Below are positions 38,511 through 50,481 of a stretch of DNA of 64,000 nt, one piece after another. The stretch lies in contig JASJZC010000001.1 in NCBI GenBank assembly GCA_037178855.1, positions 3,286,001 through 3,350,000 on the forward strand, written 5' to 3'. Positions within the stretch are counted from its first letter, which is position 1. Every line of letters starts with the position of its first letter. The notes under the pieces are model-generated. The model was not told the DNA's origin. It saw only the letters and a list, made by a program, of their open reading frames with translations, and did no database searches. This stretch comes from Oscheius sp. JU75. Lineage: Eukaryota > Nematoda > Chromadorea > Rhabditida > Rhabditidae. A program made the translations under genes and the position numbers.

Positions 38511-39455
38511 CCTTGGGGCTGAAGTCCTGAAAAATGTGGTAATTTCTCGAAATATAAATTGAGATTGGATAGGAATTCAAAAAGCTGAAAAAGTGCTGCC
38601 GCAAAAACTGCGTGGACGATTGCGAATCGCCGCAAGACCAGGGAAAAGAGAGGCAATGGAAAAATTACTCCAAGATGTGAAACAGTGAAAAGCATGACAA
38701 GCAGTAGAGTTAAGCAAAATTAAGCGACTACAAGGGAATTCTACTATCTTCTTATTCTTGCCTTTTCTATATTGTAAATAGAGCACTGGTAGAAAGGCTA
38801 GACGTGTTTTTTCATTTGCAACGATACAGAGGGGATACAAGGAACCGAAAACGTCTGAAAAGAGAAATATTTCCAAGAAAGAAAAGGAACCATGATTATT
38901 TTTTTTAGAAAATTACAAAGGAGTCCTGTCACGAATTTCCCCCAAAACGCTCATTTTGCATTTTTAGGAGATTCACTCATTGTTGCGTCTTCTTTGTGTG
39001 TTCAATCTGTTAGCCGTCCAAAACTGCATCAGATACGGAAACTTGGATAAACAGAAAATACCGAGAAATTGAAGAAAATAACCGTATAAGAAAAAAACAG
39101 CATTTCACTGCGAAAACAACGATTTTTACTGTTTTCTCAATGCTTTTTGTTTGTCAAAGTAAATACATCTGATGAAGTTTTTGACGGCGAATCGATAGGC
39201 CTTACCTAGAAGTCGGAAAAAATCTATGTTAAGCATCGAAAAAGGCAAAATAAGTGTTTTGACGCAAAATTTGTGACGGAACCCGATTGAAATTTTTTGC
39301 AGTGCAATAAACGCACAGCATTTCGCATAAACCTAACAGAAGTCTACAAAGTTTTATCCCATTTCGAACAACATTCCAACTGGCTGCTGAGCACAGCTAT
39401 TTTTGTACTCTAATGCGTCTCTTTTGTTGTGTCGTGTGCAGCGAAGGACACGAGC
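38511..39455. other. AT-rich intergenic region
   Basis: No exon seen on either strand. It contains many T/A runs and repeated ACGATTTTT-like stretches, and is the upstream region of both the GYF gene (minus) and the macin gene (plus). Confidence 0.4.
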
Positions 39456-39463
39456 TATATAAA
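39456..39463 (+). promoter_or_regulatory. TATA box of the macin gene
   Basis: TATATAAA lies 33-40 bases upstream of the ATG at 39496, so the 5' UTR would be very short. A strong TATA element is in keeping with inducible immune or secretory genes and is not seen at the housekeeping genes of this window. Confidence 0.6.
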
Positions 39464-39495
39464 CATCAAATGGTCACTTATGCGACTTATTCCCG

Positions 39496-39856
39496 ATGTC
39501 TTATTTCCTCATATTCTTCGTCCTTTTTGCTCTGATTTCTTCCGTTTTCTCGGGCTGCTATCCAACTGGAGGCAGCTGTGTGCCGGAGAAGACATACCAG
39601 ACGAAAATCAAGTGGAAGCACTGTCAAGAATACTGTAACAAGTGCAAGGTGGACTAGTTTTCGTCATAGAGACACAAGTTTTAGGGACTTTCACACGGTG
39701 ATTGTATGAAAACTTTTTCGAAGCTTTGTAACGGCAAGTGGCAGTGCGAGTAAGTTAGATATTGCGAAAGTTCCAGGCTATTTCAGATGCTACGGTCACT
39801 CGATCCCATCTGCTCGTCTTGCAATCGAGAAAGTCACATGTCTGCTCGGAATCTAA
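39496..39856 (+). CDS. Macin-family secreted cysteine-rich antimicrobial peptide
   Basis: A 95-residue precursor from three exons (39496-39648, 39685-39749, 39787-39856; introns of 36 and 37 nt). Residues 1-19 are a clear signal peptide (hydrophobic FLIFFVLFALISSVFS then G). The mature part has ten cysteines with the macin spacing: C-x6-C, then W-x2-C-x3-C-x2-C-x7-C-x7-C-x5-C-x-C and a final C near the end; G-D precedes the sixth cysteine. Theromacin-type macins of leeches, hydra and molluscs follow this pattern and permeabilise bacteria; I know of no well-studied nematode member. The stop codon overlaps an AATAAA signal (39855). The function is inferred from the cysteine framework. Confidence 0.85.
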
Positions 39857-40029
39857 TAAAGTCAATGGCAGTGACTACATTTATAAGACACACAGGGAGA
39901 AATACATAAGTTGTAAGGCGTGAAAGTACCAGCTTGACAGCATTACAGATCAATAAATAAGCTTAGGTTGGTTGTTCGAGGCAAATAAATTACAATCAGT
40001 AATATCTACTAAAAACGAGGAGAGAGAAT

Positions 40030-42554
40030 TCAGATCTTGATCTTCCAGAACTTGACATTGGCATCTTGACCTGCACTGATCAGTTCCGTCTCGTTCAGCC
40101 AGACGAGCCCGTTCACTGGAGACATGGCGTGAGCTCCTGGAAAAAAGGTTGGCTTGAACAAAAGAGCGAAAAAGCAGACCTTTGATGATGATCGGGAATT
40201 CTCCGCTCTTCTGTAAATCCCAGACGATGATGTTGGTGTCGAGTCCTCCAGTAGCGATGTGTCTACCGTTCGGATTCCAGGCGACGCAGTTCACCTAAAT
40301 TATCTGAATTGAAGAAATAGTGAAAAACTCCTCACTTTGGCAGTATGGAAGGTCCATTCCTTCTCGGCGACTGTGGCAAAATCATTGTCCACTGAATAGG
40401 GCACGACTTTCCTGGCGCTGTCCGTTGCCACGAGATGTTTTCCATCGGAAGAGAATTCGAGAGCAGTGATGTGACCGCCGTGGCTGAGAGCCTTCTTCTC
40501 GGTCAGACTTGAACCACTCAGACTGTAGATATGAACCTTGCTGTCTTGCCCACCGACGGCTACCAGTCCTTTGCTTTCAAGGAGTGCTACTGCTGTGGCG
40601 GGATAGTTGATTGCCAGGTCGGATGTGAGCTTCTCGTTCTAAAAAGCCGTTATTTATGACCGAAAAAAAGAGTAAGTACCTTGAAAACGACGAGATTTTT
40701 ATAGCAGGCGGCAATGACCAGCGATCCATCGGCGTTGGAGGCTAATCCCCAGGGCTGGGAAGGCAGTTTGGTCGAATTGGCACGGACATTGTCTGAAAAA
40801 TAAAAGTTTCTACGAGGAGGGATGTCATTTTCCAATCAAAAAAGGAGGAGGAGGAGCAAAAACGAACCGACAGATCCGGAGACAGCTGGGGTGAATTGAA
40901 GTGTGTCGTCCCATCCGGCACTGACCAGAGCTCCATTGCTGGCCACACGCAGTCCGACGACTTGAGACTTGTGAATACTGGGACTGATTCTCTTCGTCTC
41001 TCCAGTGGCAATGTCCCATCGTGCTGAAATATTCTTTTGAGAGTAGAAATCTAATTAAAACTGACTAATATGTCCCTCAAAATCGGCCGTGAAGATGAAC
41101 TTATTGTCACTGCTCATGGTGAGAGCAGTAATGGGCTTATTGTGTCCCTGAACGACCTTGTCGATCTGGCCCAGCTCCGCATTGATGAAATTCAGGAATC
41201 CGGCTAGTGAGACCGAGACGACGCCGGCCGTCTTGGACCAAATGACCGACAGTTGCTGGTCATCGACGGTGTTTCCGAGCGTGACGGTCTTCTCGAGGAC
41301 CCTTCCGGCTACGTTCCAGATCTTCACGGTCTTGTCTCCGGACGCGGTGGCCAGCTTCTGTCCGCATGGGGACCAGCAGAGGCCGAAGACACTTCCGGAA
41401 TGGGCAAATCCCTTGCAGGCGTCGTCGACCAGCTCTCCCTGCTTTTGGCCTTCGGCTCCGTCGAAGAGAACGACTTTTCCGTCGGCTCCAGCGCTGGCGA
41501 AGAGCGATCCGTCCGGGCTGTAGCGGGTGACATGGACGAAGCGAGTGTGCTCGTGGAAGGTCTAAAGCTGATAATGGAAATTGCTCAGAACAATCCAACC
41601 GTCTTGAACTTGAATGGAGGTCCTTCGAAGAGAGCGACTGTATTGTCTTCAGATCCACTCACAAGACGGAACGGGCGCTAAATACGGCGTTTTTGAAGTA
41701 AAGAAAAGTGAAAGTACAGTTGGCTTGAAGTCAATGCTGGACATGGGACGCGACTGTCCGGAGAGGTTTCCATTCGAGGTACCGGTATCGAAGAGGAAGA
41801 CATGGCCGAAACGTTCTCGGCCTTCCCCCACGGCGGCGATCCTCTTGCTGTCATCATTCCAGGCGATGTCCCTCACCGGGCCGGAGAAGACTTGATATTG
41901 GGCCTTGAGAATGTGAGTCGTCTGCGTAGTGTCCCAGATGCGTACGTTGCCGGCATTGTCTCCGGAGGCACAATAGAATCTGCAAATTTTAAATTTGTTT
42001 TGAAAGGAATACTCCATGTTTCCCAGTACGCAACTAAACCGTAATGACGGAACACTGGCAGTCTCCGAAAGATGACTCAACCAGCTGATTTCGTCATTTT
42101 TTTCGTATTGTCTCTTGGGCATGTACCAAATTATTTGACAAGTTTCTAGCCATCAAAGCATACAAATCGGATAAAGGGAGATAAAACGTACCCGCTGGGA
42201 CTGATTTTGGCCACCGTGGCCGCATGAGAATGCTCCGTGTAGATGTCCACCTTGGTGACGTCCTGGAGAAAGTATTATTATTTATTTTTTGTCTGCTTTG
42301 ATCAGAAATAAAGAAGTGAGTCTGAGAGAGCTATTTACAAGTGGAGAAGCAGCTGTTTGCCCAGAGTTCAATGATGACGAAAAGCTTAAGGAATCCCAAA
42401 TTACCTGTAGATTCACAATGTAGACGGAGTTGCTGTTGGTGTAGGTCAGCTGGTCGCCTTTCGGGGATTGACCCAACACGACCGGCAATCCTCGAGTCGT
42501 CTTAGGCAGCGAGGCAAAGGTCTTGCCCTTCTCGTATTCTCCTTCCGAACTCAT
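40030..42554 (-). CDS. unc-78: Actin-interacting protein 1 (AIP1/WDR1)
   Basis: WD-repeat protein that works with ADF/cofilin to disassemble actin filaments; in C. elegans UNC-78 acts in muscle sarcomeres. About nine exons encode two seven-bladed propellers. Blocks include [20 protein letters not shown] at the N-terminus, [59 protein letters not shown], the block [17 protein letters not shown] and the final [16 protein letters not shown]. The N-terminus and repeat order follow WDR1 closely. The ATG follows a TTTTCAGAA acceptor. Confidence 0.95.
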
Positions 42555-42962
42555 TTCTGAAAATGGCAAACATTATGTGAACAAAAAAGATGAAAAGTGG
42601 TAAATAATCAGCGTGAATAGTGCCGGTGGCTCTCTATACTCGCTGGGCCGAGTTGGGGACTATTTGTTCCCGACGGGCCAGATGACGCATCGCGGAGGCC
42701 CGCCCACACCTCGGTTCGAACAGCCGATTGGCTCGGAACCTTTGGAGGTCATTTCCAGAGGTAAACAATCTCCCTCTTGCCGCCAAACGATGTTCAAAAT
42801 ACCCAAAAAAAAGAGGTAACAAAGCAGTAGTATAAGCTCGAAACAACGACGAACAAGTAAGTATTGTAAACATTTCATTGTCGACAAATTCACAAGAAAT
42901 TCAAGGAAGATTGGCTTTTAGATCGTGGGGAACTCGTAAAATGAACACTGGAAAGAAGGGGT
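42555..42962. other. Upstream region of unc-78
   Basis: GC-rich promoter-like stretch (42610-42750) between the unc-78 start and the npp-18 stop. A GGTTCGAA box at 42713 is not part of a tRNA. Confidence 0.4.
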
Positions 42963-44344
42963 CTAGAGAAGAGGTTGGGCGTAAGACACAGAGCAGGTTT
43001 CTCCTTTGGAATAGGTCTTATTGTGCTGACCGCTCTCCTCCAGATACGCCTCGGTGTTCACATCGGTTAGTTGCACCCACTGGTTGGAGAATAGAGCCTT
43101 GAAGATGCGAACAGTTCCATCGCCACTCGAAGCCACGAGCACGTTTCCGGTCAAGTTGAACCGAATTCTCCAGGCTTTTTTGATATCTCCCATTCCAAGC
43201 TGGGCAATCTGAACCGACTTTCAAACGGAAGACGACATTATAACGTGCCCTGGTGGATTGATATTCTGTGCGAGTTGTAATCGGCATCCGATCACCATCC
43301 TCGTCGATGAAGGCATTGGCCGGTACTTTAAAGTTGTAGATGAAAATGTCGCCAGCCGCAATGGCAATTTGGTGATATTCTCCCTGGTAGACCGGATTGA
43401 ACTGGATATCCGTGACGGCGGAGGGAAGCTCCGGCTTCAACTCGGTGATTCGGCGGAACTTTCTGAAATTTTCATCAAGTTACGAATCAAGCGCAAATAC
43501 CTATAAGAGTCGTTCAGCTCGTAGACTACCAGTCGGTCTTCGGGCTTGTTTCGAACATCCTTCATTTCGTCTGATCCGACCACGACCAGAGGACAATGAA
43601 TAGGCGACGGACTCCATGCGACGGTGCTGCATCTCCAATGGAAGGCCTTCAGCTCCTGGTTCAGCGACCATCTCGTCAAATCCATAGTGTCCTGAGCTTC
43701 GTAAATGCGCAGTACTCCTTGGACAGAACAGGTCGCCTCAAATTGGAGCTTACGAAAGAAATAAAAGGTTCAAACCAATTGGAGGCCGAGATGTCTAGGT
43801 GCGAAGACAATATCCGTGACGGCGTTTCTGCTGTCCGTGAGATAGGCTCGTCGAATCCATTTGGGATAGACGCCCTTGTCGTTTTTGATGGCCTCCCAGA
43901 TATGGACACTTCGATCACATGAACAGGTAGCCAGAACCTGGCCAAATTCGGGATGAGCCCAGGCTGCGCGAAGAACCGCTCCAGAATGACACTGAATTAA
44001 ACAAAATACAAAAAAATATGGGACAACCAACTTTCCACCGAGCTATACGGAACCATTTTCCGAGATCGTCACGATTCCAGATAGCCAGGGTCTTGTCCGT
44101 CGAGCAAGTGGCCATTCGACGACCAGTGATGTCCAGAGCGATCTGGATTTTCACATATTTGTGGACACAAAGAATTGTTCTAACTTTTTAAATTTTCCTC
44201 AGATACATTGGAAACGATAGTAGTAGAGCAACTGACTTGTGAAAAGGAACTGATGGAACTTACATGTGTAATGAGATCTTCATGAGAGTTTTTGAACGTC
44301 TCCCGGATCTCGAGCTCATCTTCCATCGACTCGTCGGACGACAT
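42963..44344 (-). CDS. npp-18: Nucleoporin SEH1
   Basis: WD-repeat subunit of the Y (Nup107-160) complex of the nuclear pore and of the GATOR2 regulator of TORC1. Exons give MSSDESMEDELEIRETFKNS, GRRMATCSTDKTLAIWNRDD, the very conserved AAWAHPEFGQVLATCSCDR, VTDIVFAPRHLGLQL, and AWRIRFNLTGNVLVASSGDG, ending SVSYAQPLL. The AWAHPEFGQVLA block is diagnostic of SEH1. The N-terminal acidic extension is longer than in human SEH1. It lies downstream of a G-alpha gene and upstream of unc-78 on the same strand, with gaps of 217 and 408 bp. Confidence 0.92.
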
Positions 44345-44560
44345 CTCTAAATGCTTGAATGCTTACGTAGAGAAAGGAGATTTGGGCGCGCTACAGCCCG
44401 ACCACGTACAAGTTTGTGTCCCCACGCCAATTGACTAGGTAACCAACGATGGACGTCTCGTCTGACAGTTTCAAAAATCAGAATTAAAACCAATACAACT
44501 GTTTATATGCATGTTATCAAAAGATTAGGATTAATATGGACAGCAAGATTACAAATGACG

Positions 44561-45829
44561 CTAATAGTGGAAGATTTCCTTAAGATTTCGAGAAGAGATG
44601 ATATCTGTGCAGCAGTTGAAGACGAAGCTGATGTTTTCCGTGTCCGTGGCATTGGTGAACTGGGTGTAGATTTCACGATCCGGATCTCCCTTGCGGCTCT
44701 CGAATAGCAGTCGAATGTACGTTGCACAGGAATCAATGTCATTCGGTCCTGAAAATAAGGTTTGGACATGTAAGAAAGAGGACCAACCCTTGTATTCGGG
44801 GAAAGTATTACAAAGTGGGACTTCTGGGATCTTCTGCTGGAAAATATCGTACTTGTTCAGAAAGAGAATGATGGGAAGAGTGGCGAAGCTCTTATAGGAG
44901 CAAATTGATTCGAACAGCGCCAGCGATTCTTGTAGTCTGTTCTGTAAGTGTTTCGTAGGTGGAAAACTACAGTAGGCTAACCATTTCTGGGTCCTCTTCC
45001 AATCTGAGATCGTATTCGCTAATAGCCACACAGAAAATTATGGCAGTGACGCTGTTGAAGACGTTTGTCCACTTCTTCCTCTCCGATCGCTGACCTCCAA
45101 CATCAATGATTCTAAAAAGGGAGGCTGTAAACGGAAAGCAAATTTAAATACCTGAAGACCTCTCCAGCATGCTGGAATTTATAGTCTGTGATGCCGGTAG
45201 TTTTGGCTCTAGTCCGGACAATGTCGTTTTGAGTGGGCACGTAATGTGACATCGAAATACGGTCGATGCTGCTAAGGTAATAATGAGCCGAGTCATTCAG
45301 CTGGTACTCTGTGCTTCTTCTGAGGCACTCCTGGATTCCTGCATCTGTTAGCAAGCGCTTGATGATGTCAGACAGGTCCTTGGGAAACTCGCCCTAAAAA
45401 CCAGCTTGTTACAACATTTAGTCGAAAACTGACGTCTCGGCAATGCTCACTAAGAGCGAGAAACTGCTGAGCATCCAGACGACTCGAAGTGTAGCTGTAG
45501 GGAATGTCAAGAAGCTCCATGGCCCTGAGAATAACTTTGACGGACTAAATAGGGTATATTTAGGATAATTGGAAAATAAGGGATACCTGAATCACGTTCG
45601 TGAAGACTGTCGAGCGATACATATGCTTTTCCTGGTCGTTGAAACCGGTGTCGTAGATTATCTTCATTTGCTTCAAGATGGTACTTTTTCCTGATTCTCC
45701 GGCCCCGAGGATCAACAGCTTGATTTCCTGAGAATATACCTCGTCCTCCTCGACCACTTCCTGTCGCTTCTTCGTCTTCTTTTTAGGGGGTTTTCGGTCG
45801 TCAAAGGCGGTGCTATTCACGCAACCCAT
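44561..45829 (-). CDS. Heterotrimeric G-protein alpha subunit, divergent class
   Basis: A GTP-binding G-alpha of about 360 residues in seven or so exons. The N-terminus MGCVNS supplies a myristoylated Gly2 and a palmitoylated Cys3 and is followed by a lysine-rich stretch (PPKKKTKKR). Nucleotide motifs are intact: [10 protein letters not shown] (P-loop), [10 protein letters not shown] (switch I with the catalytic Arg), [13 protein letters not shown] (switch II with Gln) and FLNKYDIF (NKxD). The usual TCAT motif reads NCCTD. The C-terminus NLKEIFHY lacks the Cys at -4 that pertussis toxin modifies and matches no Gi, Gs, Gq or G12 tail, so this is probably one of the chemosensory, nematode-specific GPA subunits. 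The ATG abuts a CTACAG acceptor. Confidence 0.9.
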
Positions 45830-46582
45830 CTGTAGATTGAAGTATTGGAATAAGAGGAAGGGCAAGGAAAAGAATGTGGCAAAAGAACAATAATGATACA
45901 ATAACAACAACCTCATCAACGGCGCATATCCAGACTTAGAATGTTTTCCCATACGCTCATACAGCTATTTCTTCTACAAAAACATTCAATAAGCATTCAA
46001 AAAGACGAGAAACACAGACAGTAAGAGAAAATGTTTTCATAAGAAGCAGTTCGAATGCAACTTGATACGGAACGCCCTGATTATCAGGGAATTCGCCACA
46101 AGTGCTCCATGACACGGCGTGTTACGCGCATGCAAAAGGCGTCGCCACTGTTCTCGCGCCAATTTCCTATTTCGAGGGCAGAAATTCAAAGTTAGTTCTC
46201 CAGCCGCTTTTTAAAATAAATGTATGGTATCCGGTACCCCGTGCCAAAACCGATTCAAACCATGTTTTCTGTAGGATACTGTACTTAAGGAAACGAGCGG
46301 CATTTGCGCCCTATTTGAAAAACTGGCGACACGCCATAACACGCCGTGATGGGTCCCATCACAAATTCGTAAAAAAACGGAAATTTTGTGAACAATTTCT
46401 TGCGAAGGAGATCGTTTAGTTCTTATGCTCCACATTTTCGCAACTAGAAACGAGGCCCGAAAACATCTTTTTGAAATACATTTATTAGATGTTGAATCAA
46501 GGCGAGAAATTATCACAGTGACAGGGTAAAAATGGAGAAAAAGGCAAGATTTTTTGGGGAAAATGTACAATGTCAACAAGGT
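45830..46582. other. Intergenic region with MITE copy 2
   Basis: Lies between the G-alpha start and the last syntaxin exon. Apart from the MITE at 46114-46347 nothing coding was found. Confidence 0.4.
46114..46347 (-). mobile_element. MITE copy 2, about 234 bp, inverted relative to copy 1
   Basis: The reverse complement aligns with 15929-16138 over its whole length, including the central block GTACAGTATCCTACAGAAAA and the CCCTCGAAATAGG block. The ends are ACGGCGTGTTACGCGC and (reverse complement) ACGGCGTGTTATGGCGTG. I see no matching target duplication at its edges. It is non-coding. Confidence 0.75.
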
Positions 46583-46666
46583 CTATTTTTTTGTGAAGTA
46601 AATTATTAGGAAGGTTATCAGGGCTGCGATCAGAACCGCTCCTGTAACTATTAGGCAGATCTTCTT
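46583..46666 (-). other. unc-64 alternative terminal exon c
   Basis: Encodes a 27-residue anchor, [20 protein letters not shown] followed by IIYFTKK and a stop. It starts after a TTTTCAG acceptor in phase 0. This is the exon most like the canonical C. elegans UNC-64 anchor. Confidence 0.85.
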
Positions 46667-46911
46667 CTGAAAAGTGGCGGTAATTAGACAACAAGAAGAC
46701 GACAAAAAAGAGACAGATGACAAGGACAAACATGTACATTGAATAATTTATTATATGCAAACTTATAACAAAAGAGAGATCGTCAAGGAGTGACAAAGCC
46801 TTAGAAGGAAGAGATCTATCTGGAGATAACCTAATCGAGATCGGAACTCGGACTACTTCTAGCCAATCTGTAGCGAGAGATCAAAACGGTCTAAGGCAAG
46901 AAGCAGGTGAT

Positions 46912-46948
<37 letters not shown>

Positions 46949-49900
46949 ACAGCTACATGGACAGAGAGTGGTTAAAACACGCATTTGATCCTATATACCT
47001 CATTGGGGGAAGAGAAAGGAAGCTTACAAAGAGAGGAGAGACTATTAGGAAGGGGGAATGTATTGCTTTTTTGAAATAACGCGCCAACAAAGTAAGGAAT
47101 AAAATATGGCAGAGCAGCACGGTTAGAAAGGCATCGGCACGTAAGACATAATTATCAAGCAAAGGATTCCGATTAGGACCGCCACTATGATGAGAATTAT
47201 GATCTTCTTCTGAAAATGGAATGGTCGTTTTTTGATTCGCACAACACGAAGCAGGGCAAAGAAGATCACAATATCGATAAAATTTCGTGCAATAATGTTT
47301 TTTTGGACAATAACAACACAAATACAAACATATGAACATCACAGGACACAAGACACATATCACAGGCTTTGAGTCATTTACATAACTTGAACAACTGGGG
47401 GAATTAAAGCAGATTTGGAATGTACAAAGTATGTTTGTCAATATCTAATTCTGAAATTGGACCCAGAATTACTAGAAGATGAGGAACCCGTCCCTGTGAT
47501 CGTTTGCGTGACTGTCTTGGTCGAACGAGTAGCCACGACTATCCAGATTATGATACCGGCTACTACGAGCAGCAGCACTATGATCACGCCCGCAATGACA
47601 CATATTTTCTTCTGAAAAACAAAGGACTTTGTACCTCGGGGCACAAAATTAGCTTACTGCGCTCGCAAATTGATAGTTTGGAATTTGACCTTATGCTTCA
47701 TTGAGCAGAAAATGGCGAGCGTGAACAACTAGAGACTATTCAGTACCGGGTTATTATTCGTACAAGGAAGAGAATTTGTTATAAATCTCTCCCAGGCGGC
47801 ATCGCACAACCCCGCATCGACATTTATGAGGGACACGAAAGCGGAGGGGGCCTAGGCGGGATAATCTAGAGACGTTCAGCGCTTTATCGGTTTGGGCCCG
47901 TCTCTCTTCTCGATACGTGTGAGTGAGGGGAGCTCTCTCCACCACAGCAGCAGCACATCCAAAGTGCGAGCCACACAAGACAGCATCGATCGTGAGAGAG
48001 TAAGAAGAGAAAAAAAACGATTGCTAGTTGGTACCCTCCATCTTTCTACTAAGCTTCCCCCGTCCGAAAATGATTTATGACAAGAATTGTTCGGGAGACT
48101 CATTGGACTACGACATAACAACGAATAGTCATGCACAGGCTCGCACGAATGACTGGACCACATGATCGATAAAGAACAACTCACTCGTCGAGCTTTACTC
48201 TGGTATTGGACAGCCTTCTTGGTATCGGCTACAGCTCTGTCGACGAACTCTTTCGCGTGTTCCACGTTGTACTCGATTCGGTCGACCATCTCTCCCTGAA
48301 ACGACAGCTGTTCACTTCATCATGTAAGTATCATACTATGCGCGTTGCTGGCGGCATTGCAACATAAGTGTCTGGTCGATAAATAGAGATGGCAACTATC
48401 GTTTCAAAACCCCTTCCCTCGGTAACAGATTTCCCGAATGTATTGGTTTGGCCGACATTCATAGGTAAAGAAAGCGATCCATCATTCACCCCGGAATAAA
48501 TTGATACCGAGAAGGAGGAAACCAGGTCCGAAAGCTTCCGCCATTTGAAATGTCACACACAATATATAATGGCCTTCTCGTCATTATCTGCTCCCATGAA
48601 ACACAGGAGAAGCCCCTTTCTTCCTGAATTTATTCTCTTTTAGCGGCTTCGAGAAGCGTGTCATTAAGTTCTTAGCTCCCTGGATGGCCAGACTAAGATG
48701 AATTATGCGAGAGGTCGTGTGTGAGACTTGCCTCAACTCATTGACCCCTGAGGGAAGATTTCCCCAGTTTGGTAGATTTTCTCCCAGTACCCCCTGGCGC
48801 TTTCCACGAGAGTCGAACTAAGCAAACAGCACTGTTTGCATACGAATACGACGCGTCTTCCTAATTATCTGTCCTGTTATAGGTTGAAGCTTCGGAAGGA
48901 CAAAAATGGAGGTTTCGAGCTATTAAGACCGCTCTTGTTAGGATTTCGAACCACATAATACGGGTTATGATGTTAAGCTGGTAGAGGAACAAGGTGGAAC
49001 ACCAAAAGAAGAATGGATGGGCTTTTACAACAACAAAAAAGCCAACATACCTGACTTTCGACGAGCATGGCCATGTCCATGAACATATCGTGCAGTTCCC
49101 TGATACTGCTCTCGAGCTTCATGATATCGTTGTGGCGAGCCTCAATATCGGCAAGGGTTTGTTTTGCCTGAAATTTGTATTTATCTCGTTCAAAAAAGCA
49201 TACAAACCTGTTGAGTATCGGTTATAATACCCTGTGTGAAGACTCCAGGATTGCCACTTTCGATCATTTCCTCCAGATCCTCGTCTCCCACTTGTTTGCC
49301 GGCTAAAATGCACTTAAAATACAGTAAAATAATAAAAACTGACCAATATCGAGCTGACGCTGGATTCTTCCCTTACATCTTTCTCGGTAGTCCGTCTGGG
49401 TCTTGTTATAATCGGTCATGACTTCCACAAAACGTCTATAAAACAGATTTTGGAACAACAATCAAATAGAAAGTACCTAGAAAGAGTGCTATGCTGTGTT
49501 TTTCTAATCCTAAGATCTGCATTAACCTGCCCACCGGATTCATCGTGCTCTATCGCGTTTTCAATCAACTTCAGCTTCCCTCGGACCTAAACGACACTAA
49601 TAATGAGGAGAGTCACCGTCTAGAGCCAACCTTGTTAGCTGTTCGTTTTATGCTGGCCATAAGCTCGTCCAATTCTTCTTTGGTCTCTGCAAATGAGGAA
49701 AATTGAGCTGATGGAAAAGAGACTAACTGGCATCATTCACGGGATTAGACAGGATGGCGGAGTGTTTCTTTTTGACTTCTTCCACATTGTTCGCTATTAA
49801 GTCCACACTCCCTCTTATTTCTTCCACCTGCAAATCGGATTCTTATTTATCGTCACTGATTTTATTAGTTAATCCTAATCTAAAGGGTAAACAGTCAAAG

Positions 49901-50285
49901 CATGGTCTTTGTTCATTAGATCCATCAGTAATGGCACACCATCTACTACCAAATACATCGGCTGCCAGCTGTCATCCGTGCTCTCCCTCTCCCTCCCATC
50001 CAGCCCTCAAAATCATAGAAAACGACGAAAAATCGATACGTTGCCGGCAGCCAAACGTGGTCTAGCAATGCCGGAAACCAACATAGGGCACATTGAGAAG
50101 AAGAAAGGGAGTGTGAGAGCTTGCTTTCAGACTTTTATTGGCAAAAGGCTGGGGAAAAAGAAGGAACAAACCTGCTCGAAGAATTCCTCCATATATTGGG
50201 CATTCCCGGTCTCCATCTGCATATCGTCATCCTGTTCATCTTCGGACTGGGCTGCTTTCAAGGCTCCTAGCCTATCCCTCGTCAT
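46583..50285 (-). CDS. unc-64: Neuronal syntaxin 1 with three alternative last exons
   Basis: Plasma-membrane t-SNARE for synaptic vesicle fusion. Shared exons run from [18 protein letters not shown] at 50285 (N-peptide that binds UNC-18) through the Habc helices ([20 protein letters not shown]), the linker with [16 protein letters not shown], the SNARE motif ([40 protein letters not shown]) to [12 protein letters not shown], whose phase-0 donor is at 48184. It can splice to any of three terminal exons, each starting AAG AAG and encoding a membrane anchor. The sequence is close to C. elegans UNC-64; the distal anchor is the nearest match to its canonical one. A 740-nt intron separates the last two shared exons. 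Confidence 0.95.
46913..46944. repeat. (AG)16 microsatellite
   Basis: An uninterrupted run of sixteen AG units in the intron between alternative unc-64 terminal exons b and c. It is likely to be polymorphic. Confidence 0.95.
47123..47209 (-). other. unc-64 alternative terminal exon b
   Basis: Encodes 28 residues, [20 protein letters not shown] then MSYVPMPF and a stop, after a TTTTCAG acceptor. It is in the same phase as exons a and c. Confidence 0.85.
47438..47611 (-). other. unc-64 alternative terminal exon a
   Basis: Encodes [20 protein letters not shown] and a further hydrophobic stretch, then an extracellular Thr/Ser-rich tail ([17 protein letters not shown]) ending FRIRY. The tail is unusual, since neuronal syntaxins normally end at or just after the membrane segment. 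Confidence 0.8.
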
Positions 50286-50481
50286 TTTCTGAAAAAGTTC
50301 GACTGAAAAAGGAAACAAGAAGCTTCCAATTACGGAGGCGATTTTTGTTTGCGGAATGAGCTGTTGATTTAGCTGACCGCCATCCCTCCTTTTGTTCCAA
50401 TTGGGATAACAAACGGATTTCACAACAGATTACAAGCTCTGATAGGTTTTTCCCCGTGTCCGATAATTGAAGAAAACGTAC

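Noticed and set aside
41158..41681. Plus-strand frames within unc-78
   Set aside because: They are complementary shadows of GC-rich WD-repeat exons.
42700..42730. GGTTCGAA box suggesting a tRNA B box
   Set aside because: No A box, anticodon arm or acceptor stem can be formed around it.
46913..46944. AG run as a splicing or regulatory element
   Set aside because: A simple microsatellite explains it; no evidence of function.
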